Shown: in pieces, positions 55,134-64,000 of the stretch
Numbering within the stretch: position 1 is the stretch's first letter
Layout of the letters: each line of letters starts with the position of its first letter
Assembly: GCF_000298315.2 (NCBI RefSeq)
Contig: NZ_AEYE02000014.1
Location: forward strand, 186,001 to 250,000
Direction: 5' to 3'
DNA length: 64,000 nucleotides
Source of the DNA: Rhizobium grahamii CCGE 502
Lineage (GTDB): Bacteria; Pseudomonadota; Alphaproteobacteria; Rhizobiales; Rhizobiaceae
Program-made: the position numbers and the translations under genes
Notes under the pieces: model-generated
What the model was told of the DNA's origin: nothing
What the model saw: the letters and a program-made list of their open reading frames with translations, nothing else
Database searches by the model: none

Positions 55134-56993
55134 CTAGCTGTCGTGGCTGAGGATCACGTCCAGAAACGCGTCTCCGTAGCGCTCAAGCTTCGACTGGCCG
55201 ACGCCGGAGATACCGAGCATTTCCTTATGCGTGCGCGGCCGCTGCGTCGCGAAGGCGATCAGCGTCGTATCCGGGAAGACGACATAAGGCGGCACGCCGA
55301 ACGAACGGGCAATGGCTGTCCGCTCTCCACGCAGCGCTTCAAAAAGAACGTTGTCGTCACCGGCCAGAACCGACCGGCGCTCGGCCTGCGCCACGCGCTT
55401 CGAGCGGCGTTCGGCAACCGGGCGATCCTTGCGAAAGAAGACTGGCCGTTCATGCTTGAACACGGCGCGGGCTTCCGGCTCCAGTTTCAAGGCGCCGAAG
55501 GCCTGCTGATCGACCCTGACCAGCCCCATGGCGAGCAATTGCCGGAAGACCGATTGCCAGGTGCGCGCCGGCAGATCGTTGCCCGCGCCGAAGACCGGCA
55601 TCGTCGTGTGGCCGAAGCGCTCCGTCTTCTCGTTGACGTTGCCGAGCAGGACATCGACCACATGCCCGGTGCCGAATCGCTCGCCCGTGCGATAGATCGC
55701 TGCGAGCGCCTTGATCGCGGCCTCGGTACCGTCCCAGGTTTCGACCGGCTTCAGGCAGGTATCGCAGCCGCTGCACTTGCCGGCATACGCCTCGCCGAAA
55801 TGCGCAAGGATCGCCTGACGCCGACACGAAGCAGTTTCGCAGATTGCCAGCAGCGCATTGAGCTTGGAACGCTCCACACGTTTGATATCGTCAGCCGCTC
55901 CACCCTCGTCGATCATCCGCCGCCGCTGGATGACATCGGCCATGCCGTACGCCATCCAGACTTCGGACGGCAGGCCGTCACGCCCGGCGCGACCGGTCTC
56001 CTGATAATAGGCCTCGACCGAGCCCGGCAGGTCTAGATGCGCGACGTAGCGAACGTTCGGCTTATCGATCCCCATGCCGAAGGCGACAGTTGCAACGAGA
56101 CAAAGCTCTTCCTCTTTCAGAAAGGCATCCTGATTGGCGTCCCGAAGTGCCCGGTCCATGCCTGCGTGGTAGGGCAGCGCCCGGATGCCCTGGCCGTTCA
56201 ACCACTCGGCCGTATCCTCGACCTTGGCGCGCGACAGACAATAGACGATGCCGCTGTTGCCCTTGTGGCCGGCGATAAACCGCAGCAACTGCTGGCGCGG
56301 CTGGTCCCGCTCGACGATCTCATAGGAAATGTTCGGCCGGTCAAAGCTGGTCGTGAAGACCTTGGCATTGTTCAGCGCCAGGCGCTCGACGATATCCTCG
56401 CGGGTATGCGGGTCTGCCGTCGCCGTTAGCGCGATGCGCGGCACACCCGGAAACTGTTCGGCAAGCTTGCCGAGCTCGCGATACTCGGGGCGAAAATCAT
56501 GTCCCCACTGGGAAACACAATGCGCCTCGTCGATAGCGAAAAGCGAAATTCTCGCGTTACCAATCGTATCGCGAAATCCATCCAGAAGAATGCGCTCCGG
56601 TGTGACGTAGAGGAGATCAAGCTTGCCCGTGGAAATCGCGCGGCGAACGTCGATGAACTCCTCGCGCGACAGCGTGGAATTCAGCGCCGCCGCCCTGATG
56701 CCGAGCTGCTTCATCGCTTCCACCTGATCGCGCATCAGCGCAATTAGCGGCGAAACGACAATGCCGATACCCTCGCGGCACAGCGCCGGAATCTGGAAGC
56801 AGAGCGACTTGCCGGCCCCAGTAGGGAAAAGAACGACGGCATCGCCGCCCGAGACGACATGATCGACCACTTGCTGCTGCTTGCCACGAAAAGCAGGATA
56901 GCCGTAGACGCGGTTGAGAATAGCAAGTGGCGACCGCTCGGCGCCGAACAACGCGTCGCCAGCGGAAAATTCTCGGTTCTTCGGATCCCTCAA
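55134..56993 (-). CDS. recQ: ATP-dependent DNA helicase RecQ
   Basis: A 619-residue 3'-5' helicase. Helicase core: Walker [32 protein letters not shown], and motif [25 protein letters not shown] zinc cysteines: [13 protein letters not shown] with CSGCDTC. C-terminal HRDC domain ends [20 protein letters not shown]. It overlaps the dnaG stop by 4 bp (ATGA), so primase and helicase are co-translated. Confidence 0.97.
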   Translation of the reverse strand: MRDPKNREFSAGDALFGAERSPLAILNRVYGYPAFRGKQQQVVDHVVSGGDAVVLFPTGAGKSLCFQIPALCREGIGIVVSPLIALMRDQVEAMKQLGIRAAALNSTLSREEFIDVRRAISTGKLDLLYVTPERILLDGFRDTIGNARISLFAIDEAHCVSQWGHDFRPEYRELGKLAEQFPGVPRIALTATADPHTREDIVERLALNNAKVFTTSFDRPNISYEIVERDQPRQQLLRFIAGHKGNSGIVYCLSRAKVEDTAEWLNGQGIRALPYHAGMDRALRDANQDAFLKEEELCLVATVAFGMGIDKPNVRYVAHLDLPGSVEAYYQETGRAGRDGLPSEVWMAYGMADVIQRRRMIDEGGAADDIKRVERSKLNALLAICETASCRRQAILAHFGEAYAGKCSGCDTCLKPVETWDGTEAAIKALAAIYRTGERFGTGHVVDVLLGNVNEKTERFGHTTMPVFGAGNDLPARTWQSVFRQLLAMGLVRVDQQAFGALKLEPEARAVFKHERPVFFRKDRPVAERRSKRVAQAERRSVLAGDDNVLFEALRGERTAIARSFGVPPYVVFPDTTLIAFATQRPRTHKEMLGISGVGQSKLERYGDAFLDVILSHDS

Positions 56994-58975
56994 TGGCTCG
57001 CCGCTCCCTTGACGCGACCGGAGAGCACGCCGAAACCATCGATGATCGCTTCCTGGTTCTCGAGGCGAAGCCCTTCGAAATGGACCTCCTGGAGCGCGCG
57101 CATCAGCTGGTCGATCACGTCGCCGTTGCCGGCCTCGGTCGCTGCGGCGATCTCACGCTCAAGTTCGATCTTCTGGAAGCGCAAAGCCTTGGCGCGTTTG
57201 TGGAAGGCGAGCGCCTGCCGGTAGCCTTCGCGTGCATCCTCCATCGCCGCCTCTGATGTGGCAATCCAAAGCCGGGCGTTGCGGATCTGCTGCTCAAGCC
57301 CCTGCAGCAGCGCGCCAAACCCCTGCTCCTCCATACGCTCCAGCAGGTATTCGCGCGTCAGGTGCGGCCCGGCGACGGCTGCGGCAGCGCCAAGCATCAC
57401 CGACCAAAGCCGCTGCAGTTCGCGGTTGTCGTAGTCGATGGAGGCAATCTCGTCATATTCGTCCTGCATCAAGGCCGGGTGATTGATGACGGTGAGCGCC
57501 AACACGCTCTCGCGCAACGCCGGTGTTTCCTGGTGGCCCTTCACCAGGCCCGAGCGTGCCAGCCGGTCGGAAATGCCGCCTCCGGAAAGCCGCGGACCAC
57601 GCGGGCCTTCGTTGCCTCGGCCACGCGATTGGCCAGAGCCACGATCAAAGCTTCGCCGCTCATTGCCGCGATTCTGGAATTGCGGCTGAAAGAAGCTGTT
57701 CAGGCGGTCGCGCATATCCTGCTGGTAGTGCCGGCGCACATTTTCATCCGCAATGACGGCAACCAGCTGCTTCAACCGCGCTTCGAGCTCCGCTTTGCCT
57801 TCGGGCGTCTCGAACTGCCCGGTATTGATCTCACGGCTCCAGATCATTTCTGCCAGAGGCTTCGCTTGGCTCATGACCTTATCGAAGGGTGCGCGGCCCT
57901 CGTCGCGGACGAGATCGTCCGGATCCTTGCCGTCTGGGAGGAGAGCAAAGCGCACGGTACGCCCCGGCTTGATGTGCGGGAGCGCAAGATCGGCGGCGCG
58001 ATTGGCGGCGCGAATGCCGGCACCGTCCCCATCGAAGCAAAGCACCGGCTGTTGCGTCATCTTCCAGAGGAGTTCGAGCTGGTTCTCGGTCAGCGCCGTG
58101 CCGAGCGGCGCCACGGCATTCTCCACACCGGCCTGATGCAGCGCGATCACGTCCATATAGCCTTCGACGGCGATGATCGTGCCCTCACCGCTCGCACCCT
58201 GCGTCGCACGGCGGGCGCGCGCGAAGTTATAAAGCACATTGCCCTTATGGAAGAGCTCCGTCTCGTTGGAATTGAGGTACTTTGCGGGAGCATCCGGCGA
58301 CATGGCGCGGCCGCCGAAGGCGATGACCTTCTCGCGAGACGACAGGATCGGAAACATGATGCGGTCGCGGAATCGATCATAAGAAACCGGAATATCGGGA
58401 CCATGGACGACCAGACCGCAAGCCTCGATCTGCTCCTTGGCAACACCCTTTCCCGCCAGAAACTCTTTCAGGGCATTGCGGCTATCAGGCGCGAAGCCAA
58501 GCCGGAACGTCTCAATCGTCCGCCCCGTCAGCCCGCGATCACGGAGATAGGCGCGCGCCCGCGCGCCATTCGCCGTCTGCAACTGATCCTGGAAGAACGT
58601 GGTCGCGAGCTCCATCACGTCGAGAAGCGAGGTACGCTCCTTCTCGCGCTTCTCCATGACCGGGTCGGCAATCGGCATGGCGACACCCGCCATGTCCGCG
58701 ATCTGCTGCACGGCCTCTGGAAAACTCAATCCTTCAAGGTCGGTCAGGAAGCGGAAGTGGTCGCCGGTGACGCCACAGCCGAAGCAGTGGTAGCGTCCCT
58801 TGCGGTCCTCACAGTGAAAGCTCGGCGACTTCTCCCCATGAAACGGGCAGCAGGCCCAATAGTCCCCGCGGGAAACATTGGTTTTGCGCTTGTCCCAGCT
58901 CACGCGACGGCCGATCACGTCCGAAATCGGCACGCGATCACGTATCTCGTCGAGAAAGGAGTTGGAAAAGCGCAT
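56990..58975 (-). CDS. dnaG: DNA primase DnaG
   Basis: A 661-residue primase. CHC2 zinc finger ligands are C43, H46, C64, C67 ([12 protein letters not shown]...YHCFGCG). The Toprim core has [11 protein letters not shown] and [12 protein letters not shown]. The C-terminal DnaB-binding domain follows a Gly/Arg-rich linker near [17 protein letters not shown]. The start at 58975 follows AAGAGG. Confidence 0.98.
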   Translation of the reverse strand: MRFSNSFLDEIRDRVPISDVIGRRVSWDKRKTNVSRGDYWACCPFHGEKSPSFHCEDRKGRYHCFGCGVTGDHFRFLTDLEGLSFPEAVQQIADMAGVAMPIADPVMEKREKERTSLLDVMELATTFFQDQLQTANGARARAYLRDRGLTGRTIETFRLGFAPDSRNALKEFLAGKGVAKEQIEACGLVVHGPDIPVSYDRFRDRIMFPILSSREKVIAFGGRAMSPDAPAKYLNSNETELFHKGNVLYNFARARRATQGASGEGTIIAVEGYMDVIALHQAGVENAVAPLGTALTENQLELLWKMTQQPVLCFDGDGAGIRAANRAADLALPHIKPGRTVRFALLPDGKDPDDLVRDEGRAPFDKVMSQAKPLAEMIWSREINTGQFETPEGKAELEARLKQLVAVIADENVRRHYQQDMRDRLNSFFQPQFQNRGNERRSFDRGSGQSRGRGNEGPRGPRLSGGGISDRLARSGLVKGHQETPALRESVLALTVINHPALMQDEYDEIASIDYDNRELQRLWSVMLGAAAAVAGPHLTREYLLERMEEQGFGALLQGLEQQIRNARLWIATSEAAMEDAREGYRQALAFHKRAKALRFQKIELEREIAAATEAGNGDVIDQLMRALQEVHFEGLRLENQEAIIDGFGVLSGRVKGAASH

Positions 58976-59637
58976 TGGAACCTCTTGATTGGGGTCCATA
59001 TAAGCAGGTTCGTCAGCACATGCCACGGCATTTGCCCAAAGGACGCGCTATTCACAGGATCGTCGCGCCGTCGGAAATTGCCCCATCAGCGCCTTCAAAA
59101 ATGCGTTACCACCCCTGCGACAGGGGGTGCGACACTGACAGCCTGAGCCCGCGTTTTACGTGTATGCAACGTCAGCATCGGGAGCGACGAATTTCTTGCC
59201 GGTCGTCAAAAATCGATGGCAGAACAACGGCTTCGGGACCGCTCTGAACGGCGTTTTCATGCACCGAAGTCACAATCATTAGCGCGAATGCCACACCTGA
59301 GGCAGCCTCCGGCGCCAATCATTATTTTTTTGTAATTTGAATCACTTGCCGCGCCGCAATAACCTCAGGGTCAACAAAGCGATCCCCAAGCGAGGCACCA
59401 TCCCTACCCCCGGCGCCGCCTCGCGAGGGTGCCTTTGCGAGTACCCGCTGGCTTGGATCTCGGTCCTGCGTCGCCACCGGAAGCAAAGAGCAAGAAGGCA
59501 GGAGCACCCCCAGCTCCTGCCTTCTTTAATTTCGCCCCTAGGTTTCATTTTTGATATTTTCGTCGTCACCAGCGACCGCAGAAGGCATTGACAGTTATCG
59601 CACGATGCCTAATGAAGCGAGACAGCGGGATGGTCGA
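58976..59637. other. Long intergenic region with terminator and possible small RNA
   Basis: A 660-bp gap between dnaG (leftward) and a rightward gene. It holds a hairpin CACCCC/GGGGTG near 59108-59130, a second structure (AGGCACC pairing with GGTGCCT, about 59393-59435) and a strong terminator at 59492-59527. No protein gene is credited; see findings. Confidence 0.5.
59492..59527 (+). terminator. Strong orphan terminator
   Basis: 14-bp perfect stem from 59492 to 59505 (AAGAAGGCAGGAGC) pairing with 59513-59526, 7-nt loop of C, followed by T-rich sequence. No protein gene precedes it on the plus strand. Confidence 0.85.
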
Positions 59638-60516
59638 ATGCCACATAGAGTTGAAGATTTTTTAGAAAGCGATGCCTTCTTTGTGGCCGTATTGCATTGC
59701 GCCCGCGAAATGCTGGCGATCTATCGCGAAAGCCCCCGTATCGCTTCGATCTTCGCCGCTCAACAGCGCTGGCTGATGGCCCATGCCGGTTTCGCCCTTC
59801 ATTTCGGCTATCCCGGCGAACCGAAGCTCGGCCTCTATTCGGGCCGTTTCATCGCCTTCGTTGTGGCGAACAAGATTGCAAGCCGTAATACCGCCGCTGC
59901 CTTCATCCAGGAAATGCTCGCCTACAGGTTTCTTCGCCCCGTCGAGAGCGCAAGCGACAAGCGCACGCGCCTGTTGGAGCCGACCGAGACCGCCCAAGAA
60001 CACTTTTTCAGGTGGCTCGCCACCCACCTTTTCATTCTTGATAGTCTGGACGGCGGCAATCGGCTGGATCGGATCAACGCCGATCCGTCTGCATTCCGTA
60101 AGATGCAGCCGCTGATTTCCAAGGCGATCATCGATAGCGATGCCGTGCGTGATCCCGGAGCAACATACAATTTGTTCAACTGGGCCAATTCCGGCGGCCT
60201 GATCATGGACTATCTCATGAGCCGCATCGACACCTTCGATCGCAGATCGGATCGGGTCGACATCGGGCCATTGTCGCTAAAGGACATCCGTGACCAGTTC
60301 ATGATCTCCAACACGCATCTGAAGCGGCTGCTGACACAGGCCTCGGAAATGGGAAGCGTCGGTTGGACTCAGCCGCCCTACAAAGGCGATACCTGGCTTT
60401 CGCAGGGTTTTGTCATGGAATATTGGGGCTACCAAGCAGCCAAGTTCGTCGTTGTCGACGCTGCCGCGGAGGCGGTCCTGGGGCCCGCCGCCAGGAAGAC
60501 GGCGAGCCTGCGCTGA
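59638..60516 (+). CDS. Hypothetical protein with C-terminal helix-turn-helix look
   Basis: A 292-residue cytoplasmic protein I do not recognise. The N-terminal part is helical. The C-terminal part (SLKDIRDQFMISNTHLKRLL) resembles a winged-helix DNA-binding motif, so a regulator is possible. Start at 59638 is chosen because a GGGATGG lies just upstream; ATG 59605 is possible but has no ribosome site. Its stop abuts the yqeY stop on the opposite strand (TGATCA). Confidence 0.7.
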   Translation: MPHRVEDFLESDAFFVAVLHCAREMLAIYRESPRIASIFAAQQRWLMAHAGFALHFGYPGEPKLGLYSGRFIAFVVANKIASRNTAAAFIQEMLAYRFLRPVESASDKRTRLLEPTETAQEHFFRWLATHLFILDSLDGGNRLDRINADPSAFRKMQPLISKAIIDSDAVRDPGATYNLFNWANSGGLIMDYLMSRIDTFDRRSDRVDIGPLSLKDIRDQFMISNTHLKRLLTQASEMGSVGWTQPPYKGDTWLSQGFVMEYWGYQAAKFVVVDAAAEAVLGPAARKTASLR

Positions 60517-60972
60517 TCAGTTCAGCTGCTCCTTGACCGCGCCGGAGGCCTTGGAGAAATCCATCTGGCCGGCATAGCGCTCCTTGAGCACCGCCATCAC
60601 CTTGCCCATGTCCTTCGGCCCGGCAGCACCGGTCTCGGCGATGATCGCCGCAATGTTGCTGCGGACTTCCGCGTCGGAGAGCTGTTTCGGCAGGAAGTCC
60701 TGCAGCACGGTGATCTCGGCGCGCTCCTTGGCAGCCAGCTCCGGCCGGGCGTTTTCTTCGTAGATCTTCGCCGATTCGTCGCGCTGCTTCACCATCTTGG
60801 CGAGGATCTGCAGAATCTCGTCGTCGCTGGCCTCCTCCTTGCCGACGCCGCGATTGGCGATGTCCCGGTCCTTGATCCCGGCCTGAATCAGGCGAACGGT
60901 CGAGAGACGCTCGGCGTTCTTGGACTTCATGGCATCCTTGAGGGCGGCGGCGAGTTGATCGCGCAACATCAT
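60517..60972 (-). CDS. GatB/YqeY domain protein
   Basis: A 151-residue two-helical-bundle protein of the YqeY family, related to the tRNA-binding tail of GatB: LRDQLAAALKDAMKSKNAER, then STVRLIQAGIKDRDI and FLPKQLSDAEV. Probably an amidase-like or tRNA-linked role; not proven. It is divergent from carA, the usual arrangement in rhizobia. The start ATG 60972 sits 5 nt after GGAG; GTG 60978 is less likely. Confidence 0.92.
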   Translation of the reverse strand: MMLRDQLAAALKDAMKSKNAERLSTVRLIQAGIKDRDIANRGVGKEEASDDEILQILAKMVKQRDESAKIYEENARPELAAKERAEITVLQDFLPKQLSDAEVRSNIAAIIAETGAAGPKDMGKVMAVLKERYAGQMDFSKASGAVKEQLN

Positions 60973-61242
60973 AATCACTCCTGTTTGAATGCCGCTTCAT
61001 AAACCACGCGAATGCATGGGATCAAATAAATTGCGGAAAACGACGGCAGAAAGCGCGAGAAAACCGGCAGAATGTGCGGTACAAAGATTGACCTCGCGCA
61101 ATAGCGTGGCTATTTACCGCCACCTGCACCAAAATTCGTGATCAGGCCTGAGAGCGCGCGTCTTGCCGCGTGCGTATGCTTGCGAACCAAATGGCCGGCC
61201 AACGTTGCCCAAGGACGTGTGGCCGCCGGAAACGGGATGAAG

Positions 61243-62448
61243 ATGACCGCGACAGCACCCTGGACAACCGAAAAGCCGACCGCCCTGCTCGTTCTTGCAG
61301 ACGGAACCGTCATTGAAGGCAAGGGCATCGGCGCGACCGGCAAGGTCCAGGCCGAGGTCGTCTTCAACACGGCGCTGACAGGCTACGAAGAGATCCTGAC
61401 GGATCCCTCCTATCTCGGCCAGATCGTCACCTTCACCTTCCCGCATATCGGCAACATCGGCACCAACGAAGAAGACATCGAAGACCTGACGCCGGCAGCA
61501 CGCCACGGCGCGGTCGGCGTCATCTTCAAGGCCGACATCACCGATCCGTCCAACTACCGCGCCGTCAAGCACCTCGATGCCTGGCTGAAGGCTCGCGGCA
61601 TCATCGGCCTCTGCGGCATCGACACGCGCGCGCTGACCGCCTGGATCCGCGAAAACGGTTCGCCGAACGCAGTCATCGCCCACGATCCGAACGGCGTCTT
61701 CGACGTCGAGACTCTGAAGGCGGAAGCCAAGGCATGGAGCGGCCTAGAAGGTCTCGACCTCGCCAAGATCGCTTCGTCGGGCCAGTCGTCGCAGTGGTCG
61801 CAGACCCCGTGGATCTGGAACGAGGGCTACGGCGAACTGAAGGCCGAAGACGCCAAGTACCACGTCGTCTGCCTCGACTACGGCGTAAAGCGCAACATCC
61901 TGCGCCTGTTTGCCGGCCTCGACTGCAAGGTCACCGTCATGCCGGCAACGACAAGCGCCGAGGAAGTCCTCGCCATGCAGCCCGACGGCATCTTCCTGTC
62001 AAACGGCCCGGGCGACCCGGCGGCCACTGGCGAATACGCCGTTCCTGTCATCCAGAAGCTGATCAAGACCGATATCCCGGTTTTCGGCATCTGCCTCGGC
62101 CATCAGATGCTCGGCCTGGCGCTCGGTGCCAAGACCGAGAAGATGCACCAGGGCCACCACGGCGCCAACCATCCGGTCAAGGACCACACCACGGGCAAGG
62201 TCGAGATCGTCTCGATGAACCACGGCTTCGCGGTCGACACGAAGTCTCTGCCCGATGGCGTTGAAGAGACTCACGTTTCCCTCTTCGACGGCACCAATTG
62301 CGGCCTGCGCGTCGCCGGCAAGTCGATCTTCTCGGTTCAGCATCACCCGGAAGCTTCCCCTGGCCCGCAGGACAGCCACTATCTCTTCCGCCGCTTCATC
62401 AACCTGGTGCGCGAGAAGAAGGGCGAGGAAGCCCTCGCAGAGCGCTGA
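61243..62448 (+). CDS. carA: Carbamoyl-phosphate synthase small subunit
   Basis: A 401-residue glutamine amidotransferase subunit that supplies ammonia for carbamoyl phosphate in arginine and pyrimidine synthesis. The nucleophile Cys is in PVFGICLGHQMLGLALG and the catalytic His/Glu in VQHHPEASPGPQDS. The N-terminal CPSase_sm_chain domain begins LLVLADGTVIEGKGIGATG. ATG 61237 is an equally close alternative start. A 270-bp upstream gap separates it from yqeY. Confidence 0.97.
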   Translation: MTATAPWTTEKPTALLVLADGTVIEGKGIGATGKVQAEVVFNTALTGYEEILTDPSYLGQIVTFTFPHIGNIGTNEEDIEDLTPAARHGAVGVIFKADITDPSNYRAVKHLDAWLKARGIIGLCGIDTRALTAWIRENGSPNAVIAHDPNGVFDVETLKAEAKAWSGLEGLDLAKIASSGQSSQWSQTPWIWNEGYGELKAEDAKYHVVCLDYGVKRNILRLFAGLDCKVTVMPATTSAEEVLAMQPDGIFLSNGPGDPAATGEYAVPVIQKLIKTDIPVFGICLGHQMLGLALGAKTEKMHQGHHGANHPVKDHTTGKVEIVSMNHGFAVDTKSLPDGVEETHVSLFDGTNCGLRVAGKSIFSVQHHPEASPGPQDSHYLFRRFINLVREKKGEEALAER

Positions 62449-62467
62449 GACGCATTCCGGCAATTCT

Positions 62468-62494
62468 AAAGCCCGCTCCGGCGGGCTTTTTTAT
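62468..62494 (+). terminator. carA terminator
   Basis: 9-bp stem AAAGCCCGC (62468-62476)/GCGGGCTTT (62481-62489), TCCG loop, six T, 19 bp after carA. Confidence 0.92.
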
Positions 62495-62595
62495 TTTTTG
62501 CAGCTATTACGCGCAGCTGCGACCGCTGCCGCGCGATATCCGTTTGAAAGGTGCCGCAACTGCTGATTTACTGCATTTCAGTGAGGGAGGCAGCC

Positions 62596-62889
62596 ATGAG
62601 GTGCTTGATACTAGCAGTTGCGTGCTTGCTCCCGACGGTATCTCTTGCCGCCGGGCCCGTGAAAGTCGATGCAAAAGATTACAGCTGCGCGCAGCTCGCG
62701 CAGATCATACGCCAATCCAAAAAGGTCTATGTCCGTCTCGGCTTCGGCGGCCGCAACTTTCGCTATCCACCAGCGCAGTGTGGGCCTGGCGACAAGCTGA
62801 GTACGGCAAGTTTGCGTGACGGCAGCGGGAGACAGTGTCTGCTGGATTACGCCTGCGTCAATGATCCGATGTCGATGTATAACTACTAG
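62596..62889 (+). CDS. Small secreted protein with conserved cysteines
   Basis: A 97-residue exported protein: signal peptide to about residue 18 (LPTVSLA|AG), then a domain with Cys in DYSCAQLAQIIRQ, PAQCGPG, RQCLLDYACVND. Four mature cysteines suggest two disulfides. GGGAGG precedes the ATG. It is not recognised beyond resemblance to small rhizobial secreted proteins. Confidence 0.7.
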   Translation: MRCLILAVACLLPTVSLAAGPVKVDAKDYSCAQLAQIIRQSKKVYVRLGFGGRNFRYPPAQCGPGDKLSTASLRDGSGRQCLLDYACVNDPMSMYNY

Positions 62890-62942
62890 GCTGCAGGCCA
62901 CTGGGGCCCCGAGGCAAGCAGGCCGTCGGGTTGGTGGCGCGC

Positions 62943-63473
62943 CTACGCTGGAACGTATGTCAACCTGATCACGTCTGCGCCGATTCGATCGCTCGCCACT
63001 AGGCGCAGCGGCGGCCGCGGGCCGGCAAAAAGCGGTTTGCCGCGACCAAGCACGACGGGATGGAGATACAGCCGATACTCATCGACCAGACCGAGATCGG
63101 TCAGACTTCGCGCCAACTCAGGCCCGGAAACTTCAATGTCCCCATCCAGTCGCGCTTTCAGCCCGCGTATCGTCGTCTCAACGTCATCCATGACAAGGGT
63201 GGCGTTCGGCCCTACTGATTGCAGCGAGCGCGACACAACCCATTTCGGTTGGCGCCGCCATGCCGCTGCATAGTCGCGCTTCGCCTCGTCCCACTCGGAA
63301 CGGTCTTCGTCCCAGTACCGCATCACTTCGTACATGCGACGACCGTACAGGCTGCCGGCAAGGCCGCGCACGTCATCGATGAAGTGACGAAAGAGCACGG
63401 GATCAGGCGAAAATTCCGTATGGTCGACGTAACCATCAAGGGACTGGTTCAAAGCAAATACGAGCTTCGCCAT
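62943..63473 (-). CDS. RibD C-terminal / dihydrofolate reductase-like protein
   Basis: A 176-residue NADPH-binding DHFR-fold protein: KLVFALNQSLDGYVDHTEFS, SLYGRRMYEVMRYW, then DGDIEVSGPELARSLTDLGL and VVLGRGKPLF. This group is often called dihydrofolate reductase but lacks true DHFR hallmarks; substrate unknown. Start at 63473 (ATG with GGGGGAGAG upstream) over TTG 63491. Confidence 0.88.
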   Translation of the reverse strand: MAKLVFALNQSLDGYVDHTEFSPDPVLFRHFIDDVRGLAGSLYGRRMYEVMRYWDEDRSEWDEAKRDYAAAWRRQPKWVVSRSLQSVGPNATLVMDDVETTIRGLKARLDGDIEVSGPELARSLTDLGLVDEYRLYLHPVVLGRGKPLFAGPRPPLRLVASDRIGADVIRLTYVPA

Positions 63474-63609
63474 GCTGCGGCTCTCCCCCAAGTTGCTGAA
63501 TACGGCTTGGCCGATGCTACGCAGAAATGAAGGTGGCTACAATCCGAGACCGCTCGGAGAGTCGTCCATTCGCCCAATGCTCTCCAGTGGACATTGTTGT
63601 TTCGGCCTA

Positions 63610-63640
63610 TTGACCTCAACTTAACTTGAGGAATTACACC
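63610..63640 (+). promoter_or_regulatory. SoxR operator and promoter
   Basis: CCTCAACTTAACTTGAGG (63614-63631) differs by one base from the SoxR consensus CCTCAAGTTAACTTGAGG. It lies between -35 TTGACC (63610-63615) and -10 TACACC (63635-63640), a 19-bp spacer that is the hallmark of MerR/SoxR-activated promoters. It is 35 bp before the following gene. Confidence 0.88.
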
Positions 63641-63674
63641 CGCGTTGGTGACATCCAAAACAAAGGAGATGAGG

Positions 63675-63995
63675 ATGAACGGAGAGTTTTACCGGATCGA
63701 CAAGTTTGCGGTTCCGGAGGCTGCGCGCGAGGAGTTTCTGATGAACGTGCTGAAGACGCACGAGGTACTGCAGGCGCAGGAAGGTTTTATCAGCCATCAG
63801 GTGCTGGAGCAGGTTTCCGGCCCGGGCGAATTCAATTTCGTGACGATTGCCCAATGGGAAAGCGCCGAGGTGATCGAACGGGTGAAGGCTGCGGTGCAAG
63901 CCGCCCATCGCGCCCGAAACTTCGATCCGCAGGCGCTGTTTCATCGCCTCGGCATTCGCGCCGACATTGCCAACTACAAGCCGATCGCCGCATGA
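63675..63995 (+). CDS. Antibiotic-biosynthesis-monooxygenase-fold protein, SoxR-controlled
   Basis: A 106-residue ferredoxin-like ABM protein (FYRIDKFAVPEAAREEFLMN, FNFVTIAQWESAEVIERVKA). Such proteins are dimeric monooxygenases or quinol oxygenases; here the substrate is unknown. Start at 63675 with AAGGAG upstream (ATG 63669 possible). The SoxR box shows control by redox-cycling stress. In Pseudomonas a SoxR-regulated monooxygenase gene (PA2274) lies beside soxR, a useful parallel. The gene is complete; the window ends 5 bp later. Confidence 0.85.
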   Translation: MNGEFYRIDKFAVPEAAREEFLMNVLKTHEVLQAQEGFISHQVLEQVSGPGEFNFVTIAQWESAEVIERVKAAVQAAHRARNFDPQALFHRLGIRADIANYKPIAA

Positions 63996-64000
63996 TTCCG

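Noticed and set aside
57362-59146. 594-residue frame opposite dnaG
   Set aside because: Shadow of dnaG; no ribosome site or recognisable domain.

Overview
This 64 kb window looks like chromosome of a high-GC alphaproteobacterium of the Rhizobiaceae, most like Sinorhizobium/Ensifer. The evidence is the full trehalose operon thuR/thuEFGKAB in rhizobial order, an FnrN-type regulator facing hemN, an alphaproteobacterial porin, rpoD with kbl-tdh and dnaG nearby, and promoter motifs of alphaproteobacterial type (EcfG-like GGAAC-N16/17-cGTT, CtrA-like TTAA-N7-TTAA). I see no tRNA, rRNA, CRISPR array, insertion sequence or prophage. The genus is inferred; no alignment was run.

Layout. 0-8.3 kb: zinc alcohol dehydrogenase, a Cys-rich repeat secreted protein, an RND efflux pair, and a DUF2092 protein with a small secreted partner. 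8.3-14.5 kb: a non-homologous end-joining (NHEJ) island with topoisomerase IB, Ku-A, and a hypothetical-KuB-LigD operon, plus a small hypothetical gene. Four EcfG-like promoters lie here, one in front of each transcription unit. 14.9-22.4 kb: the thu operon, with a 21-nt direct repeat (candidate ThuR operator) in front of both thuR and thuE. 22.4-24.4 kb: an aminotransferase and fnrN. 24.5-32.9 kb: hemN, then a GbsR-like regulator and cydDCABX, with perfect FNR boxes before hemN/fnrN and before the cyd operon.

33-47 kb: accessory and housekeeping singles: free methionine sulfoxide reductase, Nudix hydrolase, two DMT transporters, two paralogous secreted small proteins, YjbQ, DUF1428, VOC protein, LysR regulator, porin, DUF427, PhyH oxygenase, two AraC regulators, DUF930 and GYD proteins. 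47-59 kb: rpoD, a kbl-tdh-GFA operon, a methyltransferase, a catalase-like peroxidase coupled to cytochrome b561, and dnaG-recQ overlapping by 4 bp. 59-64 kb: a possible small RNA with a strong terminator, a hypothetical gene, yqeY, carA, a small secreted protein, a RibD-like reductase, and a monooxygenase-fold gene behind a near-perfect SoxR operator.

How it fits together. The centre of the window is about low-oxygen and stress physiology. FnrN should activate hemN (anaerobic haem synthesis) and the cytochrome bd operon (high-affinity oxidase) together, with the GbsR-like protein as a possible second input. NHEJ appears tied to the general stress response. Redox stress appears again at 63.6 kb through SoxR. 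The strongest candidates for new biology are the stress-controlled NHEJ island with an uncharacterised 76-residue protein in the ku-ligD operon, the dual FNR/palindrome control of the cyd operon, and the SoxR-controlled gene.
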